Shown piece by piece: positions 1 through 8,768 of a stretch of DNA of 64,000 nucleotides. Under the pieces are notes generated by a model. The model made no database searches and was not told the DNA's origin. It worked only from the letters and a program-made list of their open reading frames with translations. The stretch is from Simonsiella muelleri ATCC 29453 (lineage in GTDB: Bacteria; Pseudomonadota; Gammaproteobacteria; Burkholderiales; Neisseriaceae). Numbering within the stretch: position 1 is the stretch's first letter; every line of letters starts with the position of its first letter. The stretch covers positions 124,001 through 188,000 of the forward strand of contig NZ_CP019448.1 of the NCBI RefSeq assembly GCF_002951835.1, given 5' to 3'. A program made the translations under genes and the position numbers.

Positions 1-165
1 CTTGAACCGATGACGTTGTTTTGTGAATTATTGCGCCGTTACGATATGTTTATTTTTCGCGGTTATGTGAATTTGGAGGCGCGTGAACGAGCAGGATTTT
101 CTTCATTTGAAATGCAAATGCTGGAAAATTTTGAACAATCATTTCAGTCAAATAAGGCAGCCTGA
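1..165 (+). CDS. C-terminal end of an unrecognised protein (partial)
   Basis: An open frame enters from the left edge and runs 54 codons to TGA at 163-165. The visible tail is rich in Leu, Phe and Glu (for example ELLRRYDMFIFRGYVN) and looks like a soluble protein, but I do not recognise the family. The last codons (AAG GCA GCC TGA) are a DNA uptake sequence read in the frame that gives KAA-stop, so the repeat supplies the end of the protein. The nuclease gene starts 70 bases downstream on the same strand. Confidence 0.5.
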   Translation, partial: LEPMTLFCELLRRYDMFIFRGYVNLEARERAGFSSFEMQMLENFEQSFQSNKAA

Positions 166-235
166 TAAGGGTTGCACGTCCAGCGAATCAATTCACACAA
201 TATTTTTAATCACTTTATTGAAAGAAAACACCATC

Positions 236-805
236 ATGATTCAAAAAATGAAATTAACTCTATTAGCAAGCATGATTTTATTGAATGCGTGTGTTGCGCC
301 CGAACACACTGTACCCCACACGTCGAGCCAATCCACAACCAATCACAGAGAAAGCTACACCGCCACCGTCATCAAAATTGCCGATGGCGACACCATTACC
401 GTTCAAGACAATCATGGTGTAACCCACAAAATCCGTCTCGCTTACATTGACGCGCCCGAAACCAAGCAAAATTACGGTTCAGACAGCAAAGACGGTTTGA
501 CAAAATTAATCAGTGGCAAACCTGTGCGCGTGAATGTACGCGACATTGATCGTTATCAACGTGAAGTGGCTTTAATTGAAGCCGATGGGCGTGATGTGAA
601 TTATCGCCAAGTGGAATTGGGTAATGCGTGGCATTATACGCAATATGCCAAAAATCAATTAGCCGAAGATTATCAACGTTATCAGGCAGCTATGGCAAAA
701 GCTAAAGAGAAGAAATTGGGGCTGTGGTCGTTTGCGCGTCCGCAAGCACCGTGGGATTATCGCAAACAGCAACGCAGCAAAAAAACCACTTCAACCGAAG
801 AATAA
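236..805 (+). CDS. Thermonuclease-family (SNase-like) lipoprotein
   Basis: A predicted secreted, Ca-dependent nuclease of the staphylococcal nuclease family, which cuts DNA and RNA phosphodiester bonds. From the ATG at 236 the protein has 189 residues: a signal peptide ending in lipobox LLNAC (Cys19), a low-complexity spacer, then the SNase fold from about residue 40. Expected catalytic residues are present: Asp52 in ADGDT, Arg67 in IRL, Asp72 and Glu75 in IDAPE, and Arg109 in DRYQRE. The frame is open further upstream, but those codons overlap the previous gene and precede the signal peptide, so I reject them. As an outer-membrane or periplasmic lipoprotein it could degrade extracellular DNA, which matters for a naturally transformable cell; that role is inference. 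Confidence 0.85.
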   Translation: MIQKMKLTLLASMILLNACVAPEHTVPHTSSQSTTNHRESYTATVIKIADGDTITVQDNHGVTHKIRLAYIDAPETKQNYGSDSKDGLTKLISGKPVRVNVRDIDRYQREVALIEADGRDVNYRQVELGNAWHYTQYAKNQLAEDYQRYQAAMAKAKEKKLGLWSFARPQAPWDYRKQQRSKKTTSTEE

Positions 806-865
806 GAATGATACGTCCAGCAAAATTAACCAAAGAACCTTTTTTGAGCGTTCTTCGTTATCATA

Positions 866-1075
866 ATGAATGAAAAAGGCAAAACCGTTATTTATTCTCA
901 ATCACGCTTGTTGCAAAACAGTAAATCGCTTGATGTGATTTCCATCGTGGATTGGGTCTTGGAAAAAAAACAGGCTTTTTACGAGCAAACCGTCTTTGTT
1001 GGAATTGGTGTATTTGAATATCAAACAAAGGATAAGAGAGCATTGATAGCGTGGTCAGCAGTGCAGGCAGCCTGA
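866..1075 (+). CDS. Doubtful small ORF ending in an uptake sequence
   Basis: A 69-codon frame with no recognisable domain, ending VQAA-stop inside the uptake sequence at 1065-1078. A 21-codon frame starting at 808 (MIRPAKLTKEPFLSVLRYHN) overlaps its start in another phase, so the pair could be remnants of one frameshifted gene. No convincing ribosome binding site is visible. It may not be a gene at all. Confidence 0.25.
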   Translation: MNEKGKTVIYSQSRLLQNSKSLDVISIVDWVLEKKQAFYEQTVFVGIGVFEYQTKDKRALIAWSAVQAA

Positions 1076-1110
1076 AAATTGATTTGATTATTTTCAGGCT
1101 GCCTTTTTTA
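1065..1110. terminator. Inverted pair of uptake sequences forming a terminator
   Basis: AGGCAGCCTGAAAA at 1065-1078 and its inverse TTTTCAGGCTGCCT at 1091-1104 can form a 14-bp stem with a 12-base loop, followed by a T run at 1103-1109. This is the usual Neisseriaceae arrangement of two head-to-head uptake sequences acting as a rho-independent terminator. Confidence 0.8.
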
Positions 1111-1277
1111 TTGTTTTTTATTATTGGGATAATTGGATTTAATTCACCATATTATGTTTAATTATTGAGAAAAACTGTATTTATAAATGATGTATTGTTT
1201 TTCCTAATTTGAAATATTATGATGTCGTCATAGCGTGATTGATGTATTTTATAAATTTTAATGAAAGGAATTTTCTT

Positions 1278-1682
1278 ATGTTTTTTTTGAATCAGTTTCA
1301 AGGTAAATTTTTGTCTTTATTGAGAATTGTGTCTGGATACATGTATTTGATGCATGGTTCAACCAAGTTGTTGCACATTCCGTATATTGAACAATTTGCT
1401 AATGTGCCGATGATGTCTATTTATGGTGTGGCAGGCTTATTGGAATTGGTGGGCGGTATGTTGTTAATATTGGGTTTGTTCACACGTCCTGTGGCGTTTT
1501 TGTTGTCGGGTCAAATGGCGGTGGCGTATTTGATGGCACACACGCAACCGAATTTTTTACTGCCAATTTTGACGGGTGGCGAATTAGCGGCACTGTATAG
1601 CTTTTTGTTTTTGTATTTGTCGTCAGTAGGTGGCGGAGAATGGGCATTGGATAACTTATTATTTAAGAAAAAATCAAATTAA
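1278..1682 (+). CDS. DoxX family membrane protein
   Basis: A 134-residue inner-membrane protein with about four transmembrane segments. The N-terminal LLRIVSGYMYLMHGSTKL and the following GLLELVGGMLLILGLFTRP match the DoxX/DoxD fold. Members are linked to redox or quinone-associated functions but the substrate is not established. The ATG at 1278 is chosen because AAAGGAA lies just upstream; an in-frame ATG at 1239 would lack a binding site. It stands alone, bounded by uptake-sequence terminators on both sides. Confidence 0.8.
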   Translation: MFFLNQFQGKFLSLLRIVSGYMYLMHGSTKLLHIPYIEQFANVPMMSIYGVAGLLELVGGMLLILGLFTRPVAFLLSGQMAVAYLMAHTQPNFLLPILTGGELAALYSFLFLYLSSVGGGEWALDNLLFKKKSN

Positions 1683-1705
1683 TTTAATTGGTTAAAATAT
1701 ATTTT

Positions 1706-1750
1706 AGGCAGCCTGAAAATCAGTTTATTGGTTTTCAGGCTGCCTTTATT
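1706..1750. terminator. Inverted uptake-sequence terminator after doxX
   Basis: AGGCAGCCTGAAAA at 1706-1719 pairs with TTTTCAGGCTGCCT at 1732-1745 around a 12-base loop and is followed by TTTATTTTG. It ends the doxX transcript just before the efeU promoter. Confidence 0.8.
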
Positions 1751-1766
1751 TTGTTAATGCAAGTTA

Positions 1767-1795
1767 TTTTCATTTAAAAAAAACAAGTGTATAAT
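1767..1795 (+). promoter_or_regulatory. Putative sigma70 promoter of efeU
   Basis: TTTTCA (1767-1772) and a perfect TATAAT (1790-1795) are 17 bases apart. The start would fall near 1802, just before the AGGAG at 1807-1811. Iron control by Fur would be expected for this operon, but I cannot see a clear Fur box. Confidence 0.5.
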
Positions 1796-1823
1796 TTTGC
1801 CAATTTTAGGAGAGAAAATCGCC

Positions 1824-2636
1824 ATGTGGATTGCGTTATTGATTATGCTGCGAGAAGGGATTGAAGCAGCGTTGATTGTGGGTATTGTGGCAAGTTTTTT
1901 ACGGCAATCAGGTTATGGGCATTTAATGAAAAATGTATGGTTGGGTGTTGGCTTGGCGGTGATATTGTGTGCATTGGTCGGTTATGGGATTCATCGTGCC
2001 ACAGGCGAAATTCCGCAAAAACAACAAGAATTTTTGGTTGGTGCGATTGGTTTGGTGGCGGTGGCAATGTTGACCTATATGATTTTATGGATGAAATCGG
2101 CGGCAAAATCCATGAAATCTATGCTACAAAATTCGGTTCAGGCTGCCTTAAATCGTGGAAATGGGCGTGGTTGGGCATTGGTGGCGATGGCATTTTTGGC
2201 GGTGTTACGTGAAGGTTTGGAGAGTGTGTTTTTTCTGATTGCGGTATTTGAGCAGAGTCCTGATGCGAGTATGCCACTGGGGGCGGTGATGGGTTTGGCA
2301 TTGGCGGCGGCGGTGGGTTTGGCGATTTATCAAGGCGGTATCCGTTTGAATTTAGCGAAATTTTTTCGTTTGACTGGTGTGTTTTTGATTTTTGTAGCAG
2401 CTGGATTATTTGCTGGTGCGTTTCGGGCATGGCACGAAGCGGGAATTTGGAATATTGGGCAGACGGTGTTGGCAGATTGGTCGCATATTTTACATGAACA
2501 AAGTCCGTTTGGGGTATTGTTAGCTGGCTTTTTGGGTTATACCGACCATCCTGTTGTGAGTGATGTGGTTTTGTATTTGGCGTACTTGGTGCCTGTTTTG
2601 TATTTATTTTTGCGCCATCAAAATTCGTCAAAATAA
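1824..2636 (+). CDS. efeU: Ferrous/ferric iron permease EfeU (FTR1 family)
   Basis: The inner-membrane iron channel of the EfeUOB uptake system, 270 residues with about seven transmembrane segments. The two iron-binding REGxE motifs of the FTR1 family are intact: REGIE at residues 10-14 in the first helix and REGLE at 129-133. The start is set by AGGAG eleven bases upstream of the ATG. efeO and efeB follow on the same strand, separated by repeat elements. It takes up iron at low oxygen or low pH in characterised relatives. The family assignment is firm; the exact iron form transported here is inferred. Confidence 0.92.
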   Translation: MWIALLIMLREGIEAALIVGIVASFLRQSGYGHLMKNVWLGVGLAVILCALVGYGIHRATGEIPQKQQEFLVGAIGLVAVAMLTYMILWMKSAAKSMKSMLQNSVQAALNRGNGRGWALVAMAFLAVLREGLESVFFLIAVFEQSPDASMPLGAVMGLALAAAVGLAIYQGGIRLNLAKFFRLTGVFLIFVAAGLFAGAFRAWHEAGIWNIGQTVLADWSHILHEQSPFGVLLAGFLGYTDHPVVSDVVLYLAYLVPVLYLFLRHQNSSK

Positions 2637-2641
2637 TTTTT

Positions 2642-2750
2642 AGAAACTGTGTTCGTAAGATTGATAATTTTTGAGAATACAAGCTAACGCAGTAGACGCA
2701 TGAAGTGGTAATAAAAGCAAGCTATTGATATTATCAACATAGGTTCTTTA
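2642..2750. repeat. Family A repeat, subfamily A1 (degenerate copy)
   Basis: Starts AGAAACTGTGTTCGTAAGAT and ends CATAGGTTCTTTA. It matches the copies at 38067, 54811 and 55444 (shared GTAAGATTGATAA and AAAGCAAGCTATT blocks). The termini are imperfect inverted repeats. It lies in the efeU-efeO gap, which also holds a single uptake sequence at 2819-2830. Confidence 0.75.
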
Positions 2751-2871
2751 GATGGTTTCAGGAGCAATAATCTTTCAGGTTTGAAATATTTGTTTCTTTA
2801 TAGTCGTTTAATAGTAATAGGCAGCCTGAAGAATATTTTTATTCAATTTATTTTTAATATAAGGAATTTAT

Positions 2872-4035
2872 ATGAAAAAATTCACATTAACTGTCTTAGC
2901 AACGTCTCTTTTATTAGCTGCTTGCCAACCCCCAGAAGCCGACAAACCTACCGCGCCCAGCAACGCCAGTGGTGCAGCCGTGAGCGTGCCTGATGGTGGC
3001 GTGGCAGTGGCAGTAAACGACAAGGCTTGTGAACCAATGACTTTAACTGTCCCAAGTGGACGAACCACATTCCACATCAAAAATGCAAGCAGTCGTGCTT
3101 TGGAATGGGAAATTTTGAAAGGTGTGATGGTGGTTGATGAACGCGAAAACATTGCCCCTAATTTATCTGACAAATTGACCGTTACTTTATTACCTGGTGA
3201 ATACGAAATGACTTGTGGTTTGTTGAACAATCCACGCGGTAAGTTAATCGTAACCGATAGCGGCTTCAAAGACACTGCCGCTGAATCCGATTTGGAAAAA
3301 TTGGCGCAACCATTGACCGAATATAAAAAATATGTTCAAAACGAAGCGGCTGAATTGGTTAAATTAACCAAACAATTTACTGATGCCGTCAAAGCCAATC
3401 AATTGGAAAAAGCTCAATCTTTATTTGCCAAAGCACGTGCGCCATACGAACGAATTGAACCGATTGCAGAATTATTTAACGAACTGGATCCCTCCATTGA
3501 TGCACGTGAAGACGATTTTAAAGCAGGCGCAAAAGATGAATTATTCACGGGTTTCCATAAAATTGAATACGCCTTGTGGGTAGAAAAAGACACTAAAGCC
3601 GTTCACGCGATTGCCGATAAATTACAAGCCGATGTGGAAAAATTACAAAAAGAAATTGATACGCTGAATTTTCCACCAAGCAAAGTCGTGGGCGGTGCAG
3701 CGGTGTTGATTGAAGAAGTTGCTGCCAGCAAAATTTCAGGCGAAGAAGACCGCTACAGCCACACCGATTTGAGCGATTTTTACGCCAATATGGAAGGCGC
3801 ACAAAAGATTATTCAGTTATTCCGCGCCAATATTGAAGCCAAAGATAAAGATTTATTGGCAGTAATAGATAAACAATTCAAAGCAGTAGGCGATATTTTA
3901 GCCAAATATAAAACCGCAGATGGTTTCCAAACCTACGATAAATTAAGCGAAGCCGATCGCAAAGCCTTGCAAGCCCCTATCAATTCATTGGCTGAAGATT
4001 TGGCGAAATTACGTGGTTTGTTGGGTTTAGACTAA
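2872..4035 (+). CDS. efeO: Iron uptake lipoprotein EfeO (cupredoxin + imelysin/M75)
   Basis: The periplasmic iron-binding component of EfeUOB, 387 residues. A signal peptide ends in lipobox LLAAC (Cys18), so unlike many EfeO proteins it is probably membrane-anchored. Residues about 45-130 form a cupredoxin-like domain with Cys53 and Cys115. Residues about 145-385 are the helical imelysin/peptidase M75 domain with HxxE at 229-232 (HKIE). AAGGAA precedes the ATG. It is thought to capture iron and hand it to EfeU after EfeB action. A family C repeat begins two bases after its stop codon. Confidence 0.92.
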   Translation: MKKFTLTVLATSLLLAACQPPEADKPTAPSNASGAAVSVPDGGVAVAVNDKACEPMTLTVPSGRTTFHIKNASSRALEWEILKGVMVVDERENIAPNLSDKLTVTLLPGEYEMTCGLLNNPRGKLIVTDSGFKDTAAESDLEKLAQPLTEYKKYVQNEAAELVKLTKQFTDAVKANQLEKAQSLFAKARAPYERIEPIAELFNELDPSIDAREDDFKAGAKDELFTGFHKIEYALWVEKDTKAVHAIADKLQADVEKLQKEIDTLNFPPSKVVGGAAVLIEEVAASKISGEEDRYSHTDLSDFYANMEGAQKIIQLFRANIEAKDKDLLAVIDKQFKAVGDILAKYKTADGFQTYDKLSEADRKALQAPINSLAEDLAKLRGLLGLD

Positions 4036-4036
4036 T

Positions 4037-4137
4037 TATAGTGAAATAAAATGTTATTGAGTTGCCCACGTCCCCATGTGCTATTCCAACACGGTGGACG
4101 TGGTTTACTTGTACTATTTTGATTTTATTCTACTATA
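4037..4137. repeat. Family C repeat (TATAGT...ACTATA ends)
   Basis: A 101-base element with inverted ends: TATAGTGAAATAAAA on the left and TTTTATTCTACTATA on the right. The centre can fold (CCACGTCC with GGACGTGG). The TATAG termini recall Correia-type and IS-derived miniature elements of Neisseria. Confidence 0.6.
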
Positions 4138-4188
4138 TTTAAATTTCTATCTTAAAATAATTTTTAGGCTGCCTGAAAAGGAATTATC

Positions 4189-5457
4189 ATGAATCACGAC
4201 CCCAGTAAACGCGCTTTGTTGAAAACTGCTGCCGTGTTGGCAGCAGCAGGAACGTTGAGCGCATGTCAGCAAAAAAATCAATCGGATAATCAGACTGTTA
4301 ATAAAAAATCGGCTGCTGAAAATGCGCCTCATCTGCATTCTAATCAAAGTTATTCATGCTACGGTCAACACCAAGCAGGCATCACTACGCCACATCAACC
4401 GTTTGCGATTATGTGTGCATTTGATGTTACGGTAACCGAGTTGGCAGAATTGAAAAAAATGTTTCAACTCTTGAGTCAACGCATTGAATTTTTAACACAA
4501 GGCGGTGAATTGCATGACCCCGACCCGAAATTGCCACCATCAGGCAGCGGTATTTTGGGGCAAACCGTTCCCAGCGATGGTTTGACCATTACAGTGGGTG
4601 TGGGTGCAAGTTTGTTTGACCAACGTTTTGGTTTACAAAATAAAAAAACCAAACATTTAACCGAAATGCCCGATTTTCCCAACGACAAATTACAACGTGA
4701 ATGGTGTGATGGCGATGTGTCTATACAATTTTGTGCGTTCAGCCCCGAAACTTGCCAAAACGCGTTACGCGATGTGATTAAGCAATTGAGTAAATTTGCG
4801 ATTATCAAATGGAGTATAGATGGGTTTTTACCCAAAGCTCCAGCTGACCAAGCGGCACGAAATTTATTTGGTTTTCGTGATGGTACGGCGAATCCCGATG
4901 TTTCTAAAACAGAAATTGCCAATCAAGTTTTGTGGACAGGCGTGGCAAGTAATTCGCAAGATGAGCCAGCATGGGCAAAAAATGGCACTTATCAGGCGGT
5001 GCGTTTGATTCGGCATTTTGTGGAGTTTTGGGACAGAACCCCATTACAAGAACAGCAAACGATTTTTGGGCGTGAAAAATATTCGGGTGCGCCTCTGGGC
5101 ATGAAAAAAGAACACGATATGCCCGATTATACTAAAGATACTGATGGTGCAGTGATTCCCAAAGACAGTCATATGCGTTTGGCAAATCCGCGAGATGCTG
5201 AATTTTTGCAGCGTCATCAACTGTATCGCCGCCCGTTTGATTATTCGCGTGGTTTGAGTAAAGCAGGGCAGTTAGATGTGGGATTGGTGTTTATTTGTTA
5301 TCAAGCGAATTTGACTGATGGATTTGTGTTTGTGCAGGGGTTGCTCAATGGCGAGCCATTGGAAGAGTACATTAGTCCGTTTGGTGGGGGATATTTTTTC
5401 GTATTGGCAGGATTTGAGAAAACGGGTTATTTGGGGCAAACTTTGTTAGAAAATTAG
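4189..5457 (+). CDS. efeB: Deferrochelatase/DyP-type peroxidase EfeB
   Basis: The haem peroxidase of the EfeUOB system, 422 residues, acting in the periplasm. The dye-decolorising peroxidase motif GxxDG is present as GFRDG at 228-232, and SHMRLANPR carries the likely haem-ligand His. The C-terminal SPFGGGYFF is typical. The export signal SKRALLK resembles a twin-arginine motif but with KR instead of RR, and it is followed by lipobox LSAC (Cys26), suggesting a Tat-exported lipoprotein. AAAGGAA in the uptake sequence tail at 4166-4181 serves as the binding site. Family members oxidise iron or haem-related substrates with peroxide. Confidence 0.92.
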   Translation: MNHDPSKRALLKTAAVLAAAGTLSACQQKNQSDNQTVNKKSAAENAPHLHSNQSYSCYGQHQAGITTPHQPFAIMCAFDVTVTELAELKKMFQLLSQRIEFLTQGGELHDPDPKLPPSGSGILGQTVPSDGLTITVGVGASLFDQRFGLQNKKTKHLTEMPDFPNDKLQREWCDGDVSIQFCAFSPETCQNALRDVIKQLSKFAIIKWSIDGFLPKAPADQAARNLFGFRDGTANPDVSKTEIANQVLWTGVASNSQDEPAWAKNGTYQAVRLIRHFVEFWDRTPLQEQQTIFGREKYSGAPLGMKKEHDMPDYTKDTDGAVIPKDSHMRLANPRDAEFLQRHQLYRRPFDYSRGLSKAGQLDVGLVFICYQANLTDGFVFVQGLLNGEPLEEYISPFGGGYFFVLAGFEKTGYLGQTLLEN

Positions 5458-5514
5458 AATTGAGCCAATTTATTAATAAAATGTTTTTCAGGCAGCCTGA
5501 AATCTTTGCCAAAT

Positions 5515-5620
5515 TATAGTGCTTTAAATTCAACGGGGCAGCGATAATGTTCGCCGTGTATGCGTGATACATGAGGATATTAGCAATGCTGTACTAATTT
5601 GAATTGAGCGTACTACTATA
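5515..5620. repeat. Family C repeat after efeB
   Basis: Begins TATAGTGCTTTAAATTCA and ends TACTACTATA. Only the outer six bases are perfectly inverted; ATTCAA-like blocks inside are imperfect. It fills most of the 329-base gap between efeB and pssA, together with an uptake sequence at 5490-5501, the terminator at 5628 and another uptake sequence near 5672. Confidence 0.5.
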
Positions 5621-5627
5621 AATCATC

Positions 5628-5671
5628 AAACGGAACAATTCTTGTTTTAGCAAGATTTGTTCCGTTTTTTT
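5628..5671 (+). terminator. Rho-independent terminator of efeB
   Basis: AAACGGAACAA at 5628-5638 pairs perfectly with TTGTTCCGTTT at 5657-5667 and is followed by a T run that merges into an uptake sequence. Confidence 0.8.
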
Positions 5672-5786
5672 CAGGCAGCCTGAAAAATATTTTTGTCAAC
5701 GGAATAGGCTGAATGTGTTGTCTCTGCTTGAAAAGATGAAATCCGTTATAATTGGACTCATGATTGATTTTATCGGAGTAGGGTAC

Positions 5787-6599
5787 ATGAATCCCAACCA
5801 AAAATTTAACCAAAAGATGACACATCTCAAACAAAATAGTATTTATTTGTTGCCTAACTCATTCACAATTTCTTCTTTGTTTTCAGCATTTTATGCGATT
5901 ACAGAATCGTTCCATGGGCGATTTGATACGGCAGCGATTGCCATTTTCATTTCCATGATTTTGGACGGCATGGATGGGCGTGTTGCTCGATTGACCAACA
6001 GTCAAAGTGCATTTGGTGAACAATTGGATAGTTTAGCGGATATGGTCAGTTTTGGGGTAGCGCCTGCATTGATTGTTTACAATTGGGAATTGTTTGAATT
6101 TGGTAAATTGGGGTATGGGGTGGCGTTTATTTATTGTGCGTGTGCGGCATTGCGTTTGGCGTTGTTTAACACGTTGATTGGGCGTGTGCATAAAAAATGG
6201 TTTATTGGTATTCCGAGTCCGACTGCGGCGGCTTTGGTGGTGGGTTTGATTTGGTTGGATAATAGCTATGGTGGTTTTGGTGAGGGTGTGAAATGGGTGG
6301 CGTTGTTGCTGACTTTGTTTGCGGGTTTGTCTATGGTGGCGCAAATTCCGTTTTGGAGCTTTAAAGAATTGTCGGTTAAACGGAAAATCCCGTTTTTTGG
6401 TATGATTTTGTTGGTGTTGGCGGTAATGATTATTGCATTAGAACCGCCATTGGTATTGTTTGCATTTTTCTTTTGCTACAGTTTGTCTGGTTATATTCAA
6501 TACGCTTTGCGTTGGTGGAAAGGCGAACAAATTAACGTGTGGATTCAACCCGAATCATTGCAATCATCGGATTCATCGGGTGAAGAAGAATGTTGTTAA
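5787..6599 (+). CDS. pssA: CDP-diacylglycerol-serine O-phosphatidyltransferase
   Basis: Makes phosphatidylserine, the precursor of phosphatidylethanolamine, from CDP-diacylglycerol and L-serine in the inner membrane. The 270-residue protein has several transmembrane segments and the full CDP-alcohol phosphatidyltransferase signature: DGMDGRVAR, then G eight residues on and two further Asp (GEQLDSLAD). The ATG at 5787 follows GGAG at 5775-5778; an in-frame ATG 24 codons upstream lacks one. TTATAATT at 5746-5753 may be part of its promoter but I see no matching -35 box. Confidence 0.92.
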   Translation: MNPNQKFNQKMTHLKQNSIYLLPNSFTISSLFSAFYAITESFHGRFDTAAIAIFISMILDGMDGRVARLTNSQSAFGEQLDSLADMVSFGVAPALIVYNWELFEFGKLGYGVAFIYCACAALRLALFNTLIGRVHKKWFIGIPSPTAAALVVGLIWLDNSYGGFGEGVKWVALLLTLFAGLSMVAQIPFWSFKELSVKRKIPFFGMILLVLAVMIIALEPPLVLFAFFFCYSLSGYIQYALRWWKGEQINVWIQPESLQSSDSSGEEECC

Positions 6600-6797
6600 T
6601 ATATGATAATATTTTTTCAGGCTGCTTGAAAAATTGTGTATCGTAAATGCAGTGGATTATGAAAACAGGTTCTTAGTATCATCATTTTCATTCACGATAA
6701 AATTTACCTAATTCATTGAAATCAGATATTGTATAATAGATAGGCAATCATGTAATATTAACGTTCGTTATTTTATTTTTATTTTTAAGGTAAAACC

Positions 6798-7298
6798 ATG
6801 CAAATGATGTTAAAGAAATTGCCATTGGCTTTGGTGTTGGCGATGTCGTTGAGTGCGTGTATTACGGTCAATGCGCCAGTGAGTGGCACACCCAATAATC
6901 AAAACGCCGCTCCCATCACATCTGGTAACAGCCATTCAGGCTACAAACTTGCCAGTAGCCACTGGACTGATGTCGCCAAAATTCGCCAAGAAGCCCAACG
7001 TTTGGGTGCAGAAGTCGGCGCGAATCGCATGACCAAAGTGCAGGCAGCCCAATATTTGAATCGTTATCGTTTGAATTTGGTTGGCGCAAATCAAATTGAT
7101 GATAATATGTATGAAGTGTACCAAAAATCTGCATTGGATAGTCAACGTGGCGTGATTACACCAGAACAATCAAAAGCTTATATTATTAGCGCACTCAAAG
7201 GTTGGCAGCAACGTTGGAATGATATGTCGCGCAAACCCACGAATCCAGCGTTTACTAATTTCTTGATGGAAGTGATGGACATGAAACCGTTGCAATAA
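6798..7298 (+). CDS. Putative lipoprotein, function unknown
   Basis: A 166-residue secreted protein with lipobox LSAC near residue 21 (MSLSACITV), a short Ser/Asn/Pro-rich linker, then a mostly helical domain (WTDVAKIRQEAQRLGAEV...) ending MDMKPLQ. AAGG at 6786-6789 supports the start. I do not recognise the family. The 198-base upstream gap holds a degenerate uptake sequence (6618), a solo family A end (about 6657-6677) and a TATAAT at 6732-6737 that may be its -10 box. Confidence 0.75.
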   Translation: MQMMLKKLPLALVLAMSLSACITVNAPVSGTPNNQNAAPITSGNSHSGYKLASSHWTDVAKIRQEAQRLGAEVGANRMTKVQAAQYLNRYRLNLVGANQIDDNMYEVYQKSALDSQRGVITPEQSKAYIISALKGWQQRWNDMSRKPTNPAFTNFLMEVMDMKPLQ

Positions 7299-7375
7299 TT
7301 CACGCAGCCTGAAAACTTTGCGTGAAACTGATTGCCTTTTTGTGGCAATTTGGTAAAATTGCCTTAATTTCTATC

Positions 7376-7410
7376 GCAAGCCGCACAATTTGGGTGTGGC
7401 TTGCCTTTTT
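7376..7410 (+). terminator. Terminator upstream of greA
   Basis: GCAAGCCGCACA (7376-7387) pairs with TGTGGCTTGC (7395-7404) with a short loop, followed by CTTTTT. It likely ends the lipoprotein transcript. Confidence 0.75.
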
Positions 7411-7501
7411 ATTTGATTATTTAAATTCTTTTTGCTAATGAATTTGTTTTCAGGCAGCCTGAAAACAGTTGGCAAACAAAAAGTTTGGGAGAATAAAATT
7501 C

Positions 7502-7978
7502 ATGAAAAAAATTCCTTTAACCTCACAAGGCGCGGAAAAATTAAAAAATGAATTACAGCATTTGAAAAGCGTGGCGCGTCCTGAAATCATTGCTGCTATC
7601 GCTGAAGCGCGTTCGCATGGTGATTTGTCGGAAAATGCAGAATACGAATCTGCCAAAGAACGACAAGGTTTTATTGAAGGGCGTATCGCTGAATTGGAAA
7701 GCAAATTATCGCACGCACAAATCATCAACCCAGCCGAAATCCACGCTGAAGGCAAAATCGTATTTGGCGCAACCGTTACTGTAATGGATTTGGATTCAGA
7801 CGAAGAATCCACTTACCAAATTGTCGGTGATGACGAAGCAGATATTAAATTGTTTAAAATTTCTGTGAGTTCGCCGATTGCGCGAGCGATGATTGGCAAA
7901 GAAGAGGGCGATGTGGCAGAAGTCCAAGCCCCAAGCGGTATTCGCGAATACGAAATTTTAAGCGTACAATACATCTAA
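7502..7978 (+). CDS. greA: Transcription elongation factor GreA
   Basis: Rescues backtracked RNA polymerase by stimulating transcript cleavage. It has the normal length of 158 residues: an N-terminal antiparallel coiled coil ([18 protein letters not shown], with the acidic tip [10 protein letters not shown]) and a C-terminal FKBP-like domain ([24 protein letters not shown]). The ATG at 7502 follows GGGAG at 7487-7491; a TTG further upstream is rejected. The TAA stop coincides with the first bases of a family A repeat end (TAAGAACC), so the repeat provides the stop codon. Confidence 0.96.
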   Translation: MKKIPLTSQGAEKLKNELQHLKSVARPEIIAAIAEARSHGDLSENAEYESAKERQGFIEGRIAELESKLSHAQIINPAEIHAEGKIVFGATVTVMDLDSDEESTYQIVGDDEADIKLFKISVSSPIARAMIGKEEGDVAEVQAPSGIREYEILSVQYI

Positions 7979-8020
7979 GAACCTATATTCAAAGTCTTCA
8001 TCATTTTGCCCACAACAAAT

Positions 8021-8062
8021 AGGCTGCCTGAAAAAAGTTTTACGCTTTCAGGCAGCCTTTTG
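8021..8062. terminator. Inverted uptake-sequence terminator after greA
   Basis: AGGCTGCCTGAAA at 8021-8033 pairs with TTTCAGGCAGCCT at 8046-8058 and is followed by TTTTGTT. Confidence 0.78.
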
Positions 8063-8109
8063 TTAAAATAGGGAAAATTTTGATTTTTCCGAAAAAGGGA
8101 TTGGAAATA

Positions 8110-8553
8110 ATGAAGCGATTGAGTGCATTATTGATTGCGATTTGGTTGGGTATGCAAATGGGGTTTGCGTATATTGTGTCGCCTGTTTTGTTCACCAATA
8201 CGTTGTTATCCAATGGCATGGCAACGCGATTGATGGGCAGTTTGTTTCAGTTATCTAATGGTTTGGGTGTGGTAACTTGGGTGGTGGTTTGGCTGAATTG
8301 TCGTGGTAATCCGTATTGGGGCGAGAGTCGTGCTAATCGTGTACGCCAATGGATTATTGTGATGATAATGGGTTTATTGGTATCGTTATTGCTTGGTTGG
8401 GTGGTCAAGTATTTTCCTGATAATGTGTTGGTGCATTGGTTGGGTGGTGGTTTTGGGGTATGGCGTGGGAGTTGGCATTTATTGAATATGGGCGTGGTTT
8501 TGTTGGGATTGGGTTTGGCAATAAGACTGTTGCGTTTGGATAACCAAAATTAA
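8110..8553 (+). CDS. DUF4149 family membrane protein
   Basis: A 147-residue inner-membrane protein with about four transmembrane helices. The N-terminal AIWLGMQMGFAYIVSPVLF resembles the DUF4149/TMEM205-like family often found next to greA in Neisseriaceae. No function is established. The ATG at 8110 is preferred over 8080 because the protein then begins directly with the first membrane segment. Confidence 0.72.
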   Translation: MKRLSALLIAIWLGMQMGFAYIVSPVLFTNTLLSNGMATRLMGSLFQLSNGLGVVTWVVVWLNCRGNPYWGESRANRVRQWIIVMIMGLLVSLLLGWVVKYFPDNVLVHWLGGGFGVWRGSWHLLNMGVVLLGLGLAIRLLRLDNQN

Positions 8554-8686
8554 TTTTTCAGGCTGCCTGAAAAAGATGTTGTGCCATTTCCACATTCATT
8601 TGTGATTAAAAATAGTCAAAATTTGGGTGAATTGTCTAATTTTGTCATTAATTAAAAATAATTCATTATCAAGATGATGGTGCAAA

Positions 8687-8716
8687 AAGACAGCGTGGAT
8701 AATTCTACTGTATAAT
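8687..8716 (+). promoter_or_regulatory. Possible promoter of pilF
   Basis: AAGACA (8687-8692) and a perfect TATAAT (8711-8716) are 18 bases apart, giving a leader of about 45 bases before the pilF ATG. The -35 match is only moderate. Confidence 0.4.
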
Positions 8717-8768
8717 GACGCTAATTTACTTTTTCATTTTTTAATTTAAACGCCACAGGTAACGCATT

